Assembly: GCA_032622095.1 (NCBI GenBank) | Contig: CP136064.1 | Location: forward strand, 194,277,948 to 194,341,947 | Direction of reading: 5' to 3' | DNA: 64,000 nt | DNA from: Siphonodentalium dalli | Lineage: Eukaryota; Mollusca; Scaphopoda; Gadilida; Siphonodentaliidae | Notes under the pieces: model-generated | Told to the model about the DNA's origin: nothing | Database searches by the model: none | The model's input: the letters and a program-made list of their open reading frames with translations, nothing else | Shown here: positions 32,326 through 44,176 of the stretch, piece after piece | Layout of the letters: each line of letters begins with the position of its first letter | Numbering within the stretch: position 1 is the stretch's first letter | Translations under genes and position numbers: made by a program

Positions 32326-32479
32326 ATGTGGCAGCGTTTTTCAGAAATCTCGAAAGAAGACTTCCACATGCGTTTATTGAGATATGGCGTCCCCCTGGCT
32401 ACATTCATTGTTGGCGTCATAACAACAACCACTGTAGCTGCTGTGTTTTATCATCGGGGGTCATGGTACAAGAATCCCG
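32326..32479 (+). CDS. Candidate first exon of a type II membrane protein
   Basis: An ATG opens 51 codons ending at CCCG|GTGAGT, a strong donor in phase 1. The peptide starts MWQRFSEISKEDFHMRLLRY, then has a 20-odd-residue hydrophobic segment (GVPLATFIVGVITTTTVAAV) and ends FYHRGSWYKNP. Basic residues before the segment suggest a signal anchor with the N-terminus in the cytosol. The next exon is not known. Phase 1 would also fit lectin exon 2 at 36461, so an alternative membrane-anchored first exon is conceivable. Confidence 0.45.
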
Positions 32480-33149
32480 GTGAGTGATTTCGTCCTCTAT
32501 TCGGTCGTACTTTGATATATGTATATCGCGGTTCTCTTTCCTATTTTTGCCACATACCCCCTCCCCATCCATTCGTGGCTCCTCTTTCCGTCCTTCACTC
32601 TCTCCTTACTCGGTGTGCCCTATCTCCCGCTAGATACTTCTCGCCACTATCTTCCATATAACCATATCTCTCTATTCACATCTATCACTCAACGTCATCC
32701 AACTTACACGAGGCAAAACACGAACTGAATTGCAGACCACGCATCATTATTACTTATGAGTGCACGAGGGCAGATCACATATCAGATTGAAATACATCAT
32801 ACAATAGTGTCAAGTTCAGGTGGGCGATCACATGAGAAATACCAGTAATTGTAGCTTTGAGATTATGTATCTACCATGATTATGGATCAGTCATGTATAA
32901 TTGGAGATGCACAGCTGAGTCACCACAAAGAACAGATCTGGCTCTAAACAAATTCTTGAATATCCTGAGTGATAAACATAAACAAATTGAATTGAGTTAT
33001 TTCACTCGTTCGTTCGTGGGGCGTGGTGGGGTGCAGTTAGTAGCGGTACGAAATGGGCTGCAAATAGAATGTAGTGCATAGTGGAAGGCAAATTCGCACT
33101 GACTGTCGTTTAGTCCCATAGTATACAATGCTGAGGTGATGGCCTTTCA
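32480..33149. other. Non-coding stretch
   Basis: A pyrimidine-rich patch (about 32530-32700) follows the candidate exon. Nothing else is recognised. Confidence 0.3.
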
Positions 33150-34030
33150 TGCAGGATTAATAAGCTGCTGTTTTACTAGATGCAATGTTATGTGTTTGTA
33201 GAAATAATTTACACCTGCGTTCATGAACGGAATATCCACGGTCAAAATGGATATCAGAAGGCATCGCAAACAATGCAAATAATTGAGTGAGGCATCTTAT
33301 GACTGTTTCCGATGCCATATCTGAACATGGACACGCGAACAGGAACTTGGAGAATTCGTTGATCGCTGTTAATACATAACGATTCTTAGAAAAATGAGGG
33401 TAATAGAAGTTAATACTTAGCCTCTTGTGAGGTTGCTTTGATAAATGCTGAGTTTGAATGGTCAAAAACTAATTTGTTTTTGCACACACAGAACACTGCT
33501 TTACAATGCTTTCGCATCTTCCACTGAGTATGGCGAATTATTTGCTCTAATACAATGCAACAATCGTGACACATCAGGATGACGCAAAGAATCATGAAGA
33601 TCCTGTAGAATGCCATGAGTCGTAGACAAACGGACGGCTCGAGACAAGCAATCAGCAGTCATTTCCCTTGCAATGTCTGTATTTAATGTCGTATATATAG
33701 CTGTAGCATCTTGGTTCTGAACGCCAGGGAATTATCTTGTCATTCTTGATTTTTCCTCTACTCTTAATGTCAAACATGAACGAGAATGCGTCCTGGTCCG
33801 TGACAAGAGTGAAGTGAGTACCAGACAGCAATTGTATCTATTTCCTAACAGACACAATGATGGCACAGTCTTCCTTCTCAATCGGAGAATCGTTTACCGT
33901 GTGAGAATGCAGTATACGTGAAAAGAATGCTACCGGTCGCCCCGGATTAAGGGACCCCGCGAGAGCTACATCTGAAGCATCGGTTTCGACAACGAATTAA
34001 GGTTTGGCTCAAGCTGTGTTGCTCTCCATT
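33150..34030 (-). pseudogene. Ty3/Gypsy pol relic: RNase H and integrase
   Basis: Reading the minus strand downward, 34000-33700 keeps RNase H words (VVETDASDVALAG, PVAFFSR, EKEDCAI, TDQDAFSFM). Then LHDSLRHPDVSRLLHCIR and a C..C remnant form the integrase zinc-binding region near 33590-33480. The integrase core lies at 33465-33157, with INEFSKF and DIHFDRG. Stops and frame changes interrupt each block. No LTRs, gag or protease are seen, so it is an old fragment. Confidence 0.75.
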
Positions 34031-34239
34031 GAGAACAACAGACTGAGGATGATGGGGTTGATGCGTCTGAGAGTCTTCGGTCATCGGGCTACGAAAATTG
34101 CTTAACTTATCCCACGCAGCCAGTTGATACAACAGCAGGATTCTCCCAAGATATGCCTGTTCCAAGCACATCACAAGTAGCATCGGTCAGTGCTGATCGA
34201 AAGCCAGCCTTTGGTGGGGGGGGGGGGGCAGCCACCCAC

Positions 34240-35470
34240 CATCCCCGATAAATTAATATAAACATGCAGGTGAACCAATCCCAAATTGATACAGGTTTGC
34301 TATAACAAAAATTGATTACCGGTGTAGCACAGAAATTAAAAGAGCAAGAAAATCACTGCACACATGAACAACAGCAATGTCATTGGAAATCTATAGTACG
34401 AGCATATAAATGTGAGGATCGTAACCAAAAACAGGAGCTTCCACAAGATTCTACCAACTTGAGGTGGAACTGGATGTAATATTTCTTCAAAGACCGAACA
34501 TAGAACCTGTTTTCTTAGAATTAGAATAATTACAGATGATATCCCGAAGCTAGAGGCAGTGAAAGAGCAAATTGTAGCTGTAGACGGAGGATCTGGCGCA
34601 GCTGACTCCGTTGCAGTTGAAGTTGACATCAAGAACAAGAAAGAGTTCATAATCTGCCGGATCAAAGAGAAAGACTGGTCAATCAGTGGGGCCACTGGTC
34701 GATGTGTATAGGGTGTGAGGAGACGATGACGACATGCCCCATTTGCAGAGTACCCGTTATAAAATGGGTCTACCTAGTTGAGTAAACTAGTATTTGTAAT
34801 CGAGTAAACTGTAGTATTCGTAAACAACATTTATTACTCAACTAGGCTTCTTCACTATGGGTCCGTTTCGTAAGCCAGCTAAATTGGACTGTAACCCCAA
34901 CTGTCCCATTGCAGAAAAGAGTGGTCTCACTGGATAAAGGACCTTGACAAATTTCCTGGACTAATTTACTAAGTTACAACTGCCAAGTCATGGTCACGGC
35001 GAAATGTTTGTTGACTTGGCAATTGTGTCTACATTCATATGCAATCAGTGGGTTTATTCTATCTCTTTGAACGAATTCCCTTTGGTTAGGTTTTCATATT
35101 GGCAAAATTAATGTCAACCGATATAGTATTGAAAAAAACAAACAAGAGAATTATAATGTGTCGTATATTCTATCAATGGTTTCTTTCAGTGTTTTTGCTT
35201 TCCGATTATTACACGGTTTCGTGTGCATGGTGGGGTTGAGTGGGCACAGGTTGTTCAGTGAGTTTACGCTCCTGTTATTCTGAGTAGTATACCAGTCATG
35301 GGCGCAGCAAAGTTTCCACCCGATATCAAAATGGATAATACTTGGAAATCGCCACAAGATTTTAAGACCAAATATGATTGGGTGTGGAAGTGTCCTTTAC
35401 TCACGAGGGTGTTGGTCGACAATCGGGGTTAGGTGTTAACTAAGCGCGTTTGAAGGGTTATGTATCTTTC
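34240..35470. other. Unassigned stretch with one coding-like patch
   Basis: Plus-strand 34525-34710 reads as charged coding-like sequence (LEAVKEQIVAVDGG, VAVEVDIKNKKEF) before a stop. It could be a gag or host-exon relic but has no recognisable domain or splice sites. A short ORF from 35298 (MGAAKFPPDIK) is likewise unassigned. Confidence 0.25.
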
Positions 35471-35926
35471 TTTCGAAGTCCCAATACTTCAAATGTCCCA
35501 TTTTCCGAAGACCCAATACTACGAAAGTCCTATATTCCGAATACCAAATTCTCCGAAGATCCCATGGTCCGAAAACCCAATACTCCGAAGGTCCCATATT
35601 CCGAAGACCCAATACTCACAGGGTCCGATATTCTGAAGACCCAATACTACGAAAGTTCCATATATTATTCCGAAAGCAAAATACTCCATTGGCCCAATAG
35701 TTCGAAGTATTAATTAATACTCCGAAGGTCTAATACTCCGAAATTCCAATACTCCGACGGTCTAATATTCAGAAGATCTTATACTCCGACGACCGATTAT
35801 GCCGAAGGTCTGATACTCCTAATGTGTTCTGACATACCGATCGGGTTTCGCCGCATGCAGATCTTCGTGGTCGTTTTAAGTGATCGGCCAACATTGTGCG
35901 TTGTCATACAACTCGACGAATGGATT

Positions 35927-36008
35927 ATGTGGGCTATAATGATAATTCTCATCGCCCAGTGCGCCTTGGACGAACGCAAACCTCCGTCTTGCATGTTCGA
36001 TATGGTTG
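35927..36008 (+). CDS. Lectin exon 1 (signal peptide)
   Basis: ATG plus 27 codons end at GTTG|GTAGGT in phase 1. The hydrophobic core is IMIILIA, with cleavage likely after about residue 13. An upstream in-frame ATG exists at 35822, but the shorter start gives a clean signal peptide. Confidence 0.65.
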
Positions 36009-39000
36009 GTAGGTTGAACTTCTTTAAATGGTTCTGTGAAGCTCCTATTCATACACGTGATATACTACTTATACGGACATACTAAGTACAGGTGGTATAT
36101 ACTATGCTACGGGCATGAGATCATATGCCATATTCATGATATATTAAGATCATAAGACGACTTCCTTCAGTGCGCCATACACGTCCTTAGTCATCGGATC
36201 TTCGTAGTATCTGGCGTCGTGGTACTGGAAATTCGGCGTATTCGGCGTTCACGGTACTCTGAACGCCGAATACGCCGAATTACCAGTACCGTCGGAGTAT
36301 TAATAGGACATTCGTATTATTGAGTCTTCGTAATACAAGGCCTTCGACGTATTATAACTTCGGACTATTGGATCGTCGGATTACAGGGACGAAACCATTT
36401 GAAGAAACTATGGAATCGTGCCAGATTATAACTTATAAAAAGGCCCGTTCTTGTTTGTAGTCAGATGCCCATACTCACTCGGCTACACGATCTACGAGAA
36501 CACTACAATCAATCAGCGAGTATGTATGAAGGCAAGCAAGACTGTGAAAATTAAAAGATCAGATGCTGAGTCAATATGTCAAAACGATGGTGGACACCTT
36601 CTGTTGTTCCAGAGTAGAGAAATGTTCTCATGGATCATGGAAATCCTCATGCCGATATTTCCTGATTTCACAGGTACATGTATGATATTTTGTAGAGCAC
36701 AAGCTGGCACTCTAAACTACATAATTATTCTGTCATTTAATGATGCCCGTCCGATTTAACATAATAAAACTACCACATGCACGTGTTCTATTCCAGAGAG
36801 TAATTAGATCGAATCAACGAGCTCATTAATAGGGTGGTTTGTTTGGCAGATATCGACTTCCAAGAGAGGATTGTTTGTCAGCTTAGCCACAAGAACATTT
36901 GCCGTTGTCCCTTGAAGTTCTGTCGATAATGGATTAGTCTTCAGTACAAACTATCGAAAATTCAAAGTTTCTGTATAAACAATCAGTAGATAAAAACCGA
37001 TTGAGACTTTCAGGTTTGACACTGTGTGTCGCTAGTAGTCCCTCATGTGACGACACGAAGGAAGATTAACGATGCAAACTGCATAATCCATAATGTAATA
37101 TGACCATACACTAGCGTAATTAACGAACCACAGCTAGGATATATCTGTGTCTTTTTTTAATCCTATAAAATAACTTCATAGATTCGTATTCCCATAAAAT
37201 AATATTAACTTAGGCCTTATATCGTGGTGTGATTATGATATAGTACACTCCAGAATGCACGAGGGTTCGTCGACAGAGTGGGTCCTATAGCAATTTCGTG
37301 TATAAATTAGGTCAATCATATCATACATCAAGGCATGTGAGAAATCAGAGATTCACAATGCAAACAGACTACGAGCTCACCGACTCAGAGTTAAAGCCTA
37401 AATAAAAAACAGTAAAAAGCCGTTCCTTTTGTACAAATTATTATAGAATATAAACTACCAACATCAAACTGAAAGTATTCAAAAGTCAAGACTGTTGGTT
37501 GTTATCTAGAGGGGGGTATTTTACTGAATTAACCATTTATATTATTGACGTTGTGTGAGCAATCCGATTGAGATGTGTACTATACGAAGAAGCTTGACGA
37601 TTTCATCATGTTAATTTCATTCATAAAATGTCATCATCTCGATTTCAACGAAACTCGACGAACAACGTCATCATGTAGCTTTCACCATCGACCGAATTTG
37701 CGATAACCTGAATGTATCTTCTGCTTTTTTCATAAGTATGTGTTTACTGTCGATTCATGAAAATAGAAGGATATATGAGGATTATCAGATTCACGCATGT
37801 ACTATGTAATATTAGGATAATTTAAACGCGATATCAGATTCACGTATGTACTATGTAATATAAGGATAATTTAAACGCGATATAATAACGTTTGCTTGCA
37901 TCACGAATTTCGATTCGATTTCGATTCGAGTATTGTCTCCAGCTAAGCCAGAGTGATTGAGATTTTCCCATTGCACGCGACATTAATATTTTAAGCCACT
38001 CCAATGCAAATATTTGACAGTCCATAATATTTTATAATTATGTTATCAATAAAATGTAAATCGCGCCTAAGAATGAACTTCACTGTGCATAATTCCGATA
38101 GTAACTCCCCTCATTTTGGAATGTAGGCCATTGAAAGACGCATACGTTTATTTCAGATTACGACATTAATGTTTTAAGCCCACCGATCTACTGTGCAACA
38201 AAAGTGCTCGCAAAAATTCAAAACAGCAGTGTCGTATTACAGATATAGTCTATATATACGACCCAAAGCGTCCGGCTTTGGTTCGTTAATATGCAATCGC
38301 ACGAATCGCCATAACTTCAGTTACGGGCGGCCTAGTCCAAGTCTTCTCGTACTAAAACCAGCTATTGGTATGGCGAGATGCTGTTATTTAGCCCGAGTTC
38401 CAGGCCCATGCATTCCTATGACACGACTTACGCCCAGGATCTGTGGCGGGAATTTGTGGTGTATTTTACTGGATTTACCTAACAAATCAATACATGATGC
38501 TGTATACATCGGAAAGAGTGACATCTTGTGGTCATAATGGTGTATAATAATCTAACTTTCATGTTAAATTACGCATAGAATATTCCGGTTGATTGTCACC
38601 GACATCGCTGTTTTTATATTTTGTTTACGTTTTAACTGGAAGCCGAAGTGTTACGAACAAATTCGGCATAGTCCGGAGTTTGTTTTGACCAAGACAAATT
38701 TCTACAAACAAAATGGCAGCCCCCATATTATTATAATGCTCGTTGTGTTTACACTGTTTTAAACTGTGAGATGGTTGTAATTCCCGTAATTTATTTAATG
38801 TATTATATTTATATCTTCAATATTTACTTAATCTATGTATTTATTTATTTATTGACACGTATAATTACGATTACAATGGAGAATTCATCGTGCGTGATTG
38901 ATCGAAAATCTACGGAATAATTTCACCGGAAAATGCCGAACGCAGTTCGCGAGGTTAACTGAGTTCGCATACTTTTAAAAATATGTAAACACTACGGCAA

Positions 39001-40034
39001 ATGTCTATTTTCACATTAAATTACCGTTTTCAATTCACAACTGATGTGGGTTTCAGATCAAATAGCATGTCTTCTGCGGAAAATATCCGTTTATTGTCGC
39101 AACTGTGATATTTTATTTCATATAATTATGGTTTTATTTGAGCGGGTCATTAACGCTTAACTCGTGTCATAAGAATATATAGGGCGCGAACTCGGACTAA
39201 ATACCAGCATCTCGCCATACCAATATATTAGCTGGTTGTAGCACGAGAAGACTTGGACTACGGGTGGCCTAGCACAAAAAAATATTTATCGGCAACGTGC
39301 TCAGTGGATTAGCGGGCATCGCTATTCACTAGAAAAATTACACCGGTGCAATCTTTTAAAGGATCAAAATGTGCGTGAAGCAGGTGCCGCAGACACCTCC
39401 GCTGAATTAAGGCTCCCAACTGTTTCAGCTAGTATTTGATAATCGTGGTCCAAATGCAAAAACGCTCGAACGATATTATTTTGATTATTGCGCTAGATCG
39501 TGCACTTGCAACAGTCATGGGTTGATAAAAAGTGGCTGGTACATAATCTTAAACATAATATATATATATATGCCAACATAAATGTATGGGATGTATCGTC
39601 GCTAACGTTGGATGTAGGCACATATTTTCGGCGTGCATCCTGCATGCTGAACATCCATTACCGAATGGCCAATCCAATTCCATTGTGATATGATATATTT
39701 TGGAGTGTCCAGACTGTCATTAATTTGGAACCTTCAAAATTTATACTTTAATAGCTGCCTGGCTTTCGATGAATATTCAGTTTTCTCGGTCGGTCATTTT
39801 GGATTTTTAATTTCAGATGACGTCTGGTTTGATGGCAACGAGATGGAAACCAATAAGATGTTTTTCACACATAGTGGTGCCATACTCCCGTGGGTAGACT
39901 GGAGAGCAGGCAATCCTGGGCCAACTGCTGGGGACTTCTTTATCTGGGCAAAACCATCTGATGGACCAGATGGATTCCTCGCTGACTCAATAGGAACTAA
40001 TATGTTCTACCCACTGTGTCAAATCGACATCTAA
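35927..40034 (+). CDS. Short secreted C-type lectin-like protein (3 exons)
   Basis: The exons 35927-36008, 36461-36673 and 39817-40034 join in phases 1 and 1 to give 170 aa. Residues 1-14 are a signal peptide (MWAIMIILIAQCAL). From C30 the protein reads as one C-type lectin-like domain: CPYSLGY, then S.AE..C with GGHLL (C67), later DDVWFDG, W..WR.GNPGP and YPLCQI (C166). C67 and C166 would be the long-range disulfide. The inner loop disulfide and the EPN/QPD and WND calcium motifs are absent, so calcium-dependent sugar binding is doubtful. The usual length of a secreted single-domain lectin is 150-180 aa, so it appears complete. Exon 3 lies in the segmental duplication and recurs at 50061. 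Confidence 0.75.
36221..36290. repeat. Strong hairpin (perfect ~30-bp stem)
   Basis: GGTACTGGAAATTCGGCGTA and the following TTCGGCGTTC pair with the downstream complement around a loop of about 10 bases, with a single mismatch. It forms part of the right arm of the foldback-like element in lectin intron 1. Confidence 0.75.
36461..36673 (+). CDS. Lectin exon 2
   Basis: The acceptor TTGTTTGTAG and donor CACAG|GTACAT enclose residues 28-99 in part, with C30, C49 and C67 and the GGHLL motif of the lectin fold. Confidence 0.75.
36674..38323. other. Lectin intron 2, first part
   Basis: AT-rich and non-coding. A near-perfect 53-bp tandem duplication lies at about 37785-37885 (core CAGATTCACG.ATGTACTATG). 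No other feature is visible. Confidence 0.4.
38324..39272. mobile_element. Inverted-repeat element in lectin intron 2
   Basis: About 75-80 bp at 38324-38402 (CCTAGTCCAAGTCTTCTCGT, then GGTATGGCGAGATGCTG) recur inverted at 39187-39272. The 950-bp element is AT-rich inside with no transposase. The superfamily is unknown because no clear target duplication is seen. Confidence 0.65.
39289..39372 (+). repeat. tRNA-like SINE head
   Basis: GTGCTCAGTGGATTAG resembles a tRNA A box, as in many tRNA-derived SINEs. A weak B-box-like GGATCAAAAT follows about 50 bases on. A second copy is at 48751-48838. It marks the upstream edge of the duplicated segment. Confidence 0.4.
39817..40034 (+). CDS. Lectin exon 3 (terminal)
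   Basis: The acceptor TTTAATTTCAG completes an Asp codon. The 71 further residues run from DVWFDG to YPLCQIDI and a TAA stop, the second half of the lectin fold. Confidence 0.75.
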
Positions 40035-40448
40035 ACCATCAGAGTATTGAGCCATATCTCAATCGCGTATATGTGGGGAACTACTTGTATATACATTTAT
40101 TACATGATCCGAGCATAATTCCTTTCATTGAACCTATTCTACAATAGTGATACACAACGGTCACTGTATAACAGGAAAAGTGCCAGCACGTGTACCCAAA
40201 TGTAACATTTTGCGCAAGCGCGACCTTTGATTTCAAACTTGTCGTCTGTTAACATTCTGTGTATTGATTTAGTTTGAGCAAATATCTCATTAAATTTACT
40301 GGAACTATTTCTTTACGCTGGCAAACGACGCATAGTTCCATGAAACGTCATCGCAAGCCTTAAAGAAGCTGCTGTCAGTTCCACGTCCAATTTGTAGATT
40401 TAAGTATATTTTATTGAGGTTTTGGATCAAGTAATAAATATAATCTAC

Positions 40449-40558
40449 AACTCGTCCCCAGTTTATAGAGAAATTTACAAAACGAGTACAGTAGATTAGG
40501 TCTGTACCGAGCCATTGGCGATGTTTGTAAATTTCAATATAAACTGGGGTCGAGTTAT
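40449..40558. repeat. Inverted repeat downstream of the lectin gene
   Basis: AACTCGTCCCCAGTTTATAG with following AAATTTACAAA is repeated inverted ~50 bases on (TTTGTAAATTT, AAACTGGGGTCGAGTT). It is conserved in unit B. Probably a small MITE. Confidence 0.55.
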
Positions 40559-40938
40559 AGCTCCTCTATATATGTATCTACCCTCGCAGAAATGATTTTA
40601 ATTCCAATAACTGAAAACTTTACATCGCTGCACCGAATAATTATGTATGATTTCTAATGATAATAAAATACTAACTGAAAATGTCCCATCCGATTAGACA
40701 ATATAAAACTAGCATTTTGTCACTGTTCTTCACTATTCGAGGTAGGTTTCAATGGTCATATGTCGACTTTCTAAAGCGGTACTTCGTAATGTTACTATGT
40801 CCCAAAATTAATAAAGAACATATACGACAAAGAGCATTTATAGTTGACTTTCAATCAAATATTAAAGATTTATTTGCGGACTTCTGGAAATAAAATGGAA
40901 GACAAGTGTATGATTGATAAATAGAGGATATGAAATGA

Positions 40939-41057
40939 GTGTTTCTCTCATATGATATTTATGAAACGAGTCTAAGAATGTTCAGTTTTCTCGAGCCTCC
41001 GGCGAGAGAAAACTGAAAATTCGTGACGAGTTTCATAAATATAATATGAGAGAAACA
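40939..41057. repeat. 115-bp palindromic hairpin
   Basis: GTTTCTCTCATAT.ATATTTATGAAAC pairs with its complement at the far end, and an inner TTCAGTTTTCTC pairs with GAGAAAACTGAA. It is repeated in unit B at about 51185-51303 with only small changes. Confidence 0.7.
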
Positions 41058-42061
41058 CGAATTACATATTCTATTTATCATATGACACATATAAATTGAT
41101 TATGATGTCCAAAACGCACACAGATCACTAAATAGCTATATGACATCGGCAGTAAAAGGTTAATGTGACGTCACTTCATTGCACCGGAAGCCCAATTACA
41201 ACTGGTGAACTAGCAGAAATAATATGCACGCGAAGATATAGTGCGCTATTCTGTTCTCAGTTTGTGGCATTATATCGTATGTTTATTAGAAAAATACGAA
41301 TTACATCTTCTATTTATCGTATAACAATGTCCAAAACTCTATATTTCAAGATTATAATTGCGAGAATTTCGGCATCGCGTTGATTGACGCGCACGAATTT
41401 TACCTGCATTTAGTCAGAGATGCGGCTCGGCCCCCGGCTGCCATTCAGCCAATCAGAACACACTTTTTGTCAACAAACCAATCAAATTATCGGAAGGTGA
41501 TATTAATTACTAATTCATATGAAATTGATTTATGACATAGTTTCCAACGTAAATAATGATTGAGTAATATGATAAATTAGTTTATTTATGCATTACGATT
41601 AGCAAATAGCCCTCGTAAAAAAAATTCAGGCGGTCCAAAAACGTTTCTGCAGAATTGTCCACGATTCGGATTGTGAGAAAATAGTGCCGTTCAGTGGTAA
41701 CTCATTTGCGAAACGTGTCCATTGAAAGGTGTCCATTGAACTACTGCACATAAGAATTACGAATAGGTTACTATGTCACTGTAGTATGTGTTCTTTCTAT
41801 CAGTTGTCGTTTTGCCATATCCGTAGTTACGATTACGGTTTTTGGAAGCCAATCATGGGCGCGCCAGATTTACATGCAATCTTCGAGCCAAGCACTGACA
41901 CTATGACTTGATAACAACGTAATTAAGCACAAACTAATCACGGAGAACAAAACCATATCCCCTCACTGTGGGTGACAACAGTTTGAACCCCTCTATGTTC
42001 TCACAAACGGAATCGCGTTAATAAATTCTGCGAAAGGGTTTTTGGGCCGTCCGAATATTAC

Positions 42062-42380
42062 AACTACTATTAGCTATTCGTAATTATTATCAGTAGTAGT
42101 TCATTATGCGAATACTATTATCCATTCGTAATTATTATCAGTAGTAGTTCATTATGCGACTGCTATTAGCTATTCGTAATTATTATCAGTATTAGTTCAT
42201 TATGCGACTACTATTAGCTATTCGTAATTAGTATCAGTAGTAGTTCATTATGCGACTACTGTTAGCTATTCCTAATTATTATCAGTAGTAGTTCATTATG
42301 CGACTAATATTAGCTATTCGTAATTATTATCAGTCTTAGTTCGTTATGCGACTACTGTTAGCTATTCGTAATTATTATCA
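42062..42380. repeat. 48-bp minisatellite, 7 units (unit A)
   Basis: The repeat period is 48 bp, with core TAGCTATTCGTAATTATTAT and GTTCATTATGCGACTA. Unit B has six copies at about 52308-52580, and unit C begins inside the last copy. Confidence 0.9.
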
Positions 42381-42478
42381 GCCTTCTATGTGATTATGTT
42401 TCTTTGCAAATACATTAGGCCACGGACTTGTGGAAATCAAATGAGAAGACAAATGTAATACTATGATTGATAATTTGG

Positions 42479-42484
42479 TTTATT
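42479..42484 (-). terminator. Poly(A) signal of forkhead copy 1
   Basis: AATAAA on the minus strand lies about 475 bases past the stop. It is conserved at 52677-52682 and 59960-59965. Confidence 0.4.
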
Positions 42485-42956
42485 TGTGCAATAACAATTT
42501 AAACATCAACATATTTTAGCACATCCACTTGATGATATAATGGTCGAATAACAATGATTCAAGAATATATACAATTGTAATTAAAGCATATTCGACTTAG
42601 TGTACAATTACATCTATCACAATTAATATAACAAAATAACAAAAGATAACAAGATATTCCATAAACGTGAAGAGATTTACATTCGCCGAATCAATGTTGG
42701 TTGGCCATATGATTTGAATTTCAAACTATTCCTAATTTGATCATTTGAAATGGTTGATTATAACAGTAACACTAAATAGTGATGTTTTGTCAAATTGAAT
42801 ATATTAAAAAACGTTTGATAGTATAATGGCAGTGGTTTAGTGGCGATGTATCAACCGCTGTGTTTAAGGCTCAAATTATGACGTTGAGAGCTTTCGAAAA
42901 TGCCAGATTCTAAATTTATAGTTTACGGAATATCATCAGTATATCAACAATATCAC

Positions 42957-44176
42957 TTAAGAATACTTAACAGGTCTGTAATAATAAGCAGACTGAGAAT
43001 CGATAACGTTGGATTTAGCACTATCAGCATAGAGTTCGTTGTGTGGCACCGATACTGTAGATTCCGTTACAGGACTGTTGGCGTAGTAAGAAGAACCGAA
43101 TTGGTACGGATGCTGATAATCGTAACCATAATGCTGATGGCCGTTGAAATTATACGTCGGGTTGATCTGACAAGCAGGCGCTGATGGATAACTGAATGTA
43201 GCTGTCGGATAGGAACACTGTTCGTATTTAGCACTTGTCTGTTGAATTTGCGACACCACCGGCTCAGATAAGTTGTATCGTTGAATAGCACGTGGTGGCG
43301 AGCTGCTCGGGATATCACAGGTGTAGGAGGAGTCTAATTTATAATCAGTGAGCGGCCTATTAATATCGAACTCTGGGCTGGAATTCAATGTCTCGTAACC
43401 GCTGTCCACACTGATGTTGGGTGAAATGAGCATAGAATTAGATGATGAACACGGAGAAAGAGTCGGCGAGTTGACGGGCGAAACAGGTTCGGCGAAAGGG
43501 TGAACTGTTGTCACTATTGGTGATAGCCGGCTGGTCAACTGCTCGTCGGTTGTCGTTGGAACAGTTCCGTCACGCGGTGATAGATCACAAAACTGCCTCT
43601 CGAAGACTTTTCGTGGTTCGGCTGACATGTAGAGGTTATGCTTGAATGTCTCCATTCTATGTAGCAACGCTGCGGAAACACGGTCCCAGAACTGGCCGGC
43701 GTTCACTCGATAGTAGCCCCAACGCAGTGTGTTTGTGCCGCTCTCTCTGTCGACGTTAGATCGGTAGTCTCCCTTGGCGAATGTGGGAAGGCTGCTGGGG
43801 ACGATGGTCCAGAGGAATGTAGCTCTGCCGAGAGGTCCGGACTGGGGCTGACCGCGACCGACGCCGATCTTGGTGAAGCATTTGGTCTTGGAGAGGCTGT
43901 GTCTGACGGCGTTCTTCCAGTGCTCTCTTGTTGAATGTCGGAAGAATGAGAAGCGATGTTTGATGTAACAGTAGATCTCGGTGATTGGCAGGCAGAAGTT
44001 TGGAGATCTCAGGACGGCGATGTAAATGAGCTCGGTGTATGAGTAGTTGGGCTTGACGTTGATGTCGTCTTTGACGTCAAGGCGTTCGTAGAGAGCGACG
44101 AAGTTGTCGACGACTTTGCGGAGATCTATGTCGGCTTCTTGTGTGAGATGCGACTGGGCTTGCTGTTCGATGACAC
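42957..44176 (-). CDS. Forkhead copy 1, exon 2
   Basis: It encodes residues 28-433, including the whole forkhead domain. The acceptor is CCGTTTCAG. A longer frame starting MLVNNSN upstream is intronic read-through. Confidence 0.85.

Larger units (their letters stand above)
35470..36390. mobile_element. Foldback-like element whose loop contains the lectin signal-peptide exon
   Basis: The left arm (35470-35820) is a run of degenerate CCGAAGACCCAATACT-type units. The right arm (36180-36390) has the inverse (AGTCTTCGTAAT, CGGAGTATTA). A strong hairpin lies inside the right arm at 36221-36290. The design matches the element at 14558-15737 but the unit text differs. The loop (35821-36179) carries lectin exon 1. 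Confidence 0.55.

Noticed and set aside
34336-34695. 119-residue minus-strand frame with hydrophobic end
   Set aside because: The opposite strand has a more coding-like composition, and neither strand shows a domain.
42900-43184. Plus-strand frames opposite the forkhead exons (also at 53098 and 60381)
   Set aside because: They are antisense shadows of a strongly supported coding exon and repeat only because the exon is duplicated.
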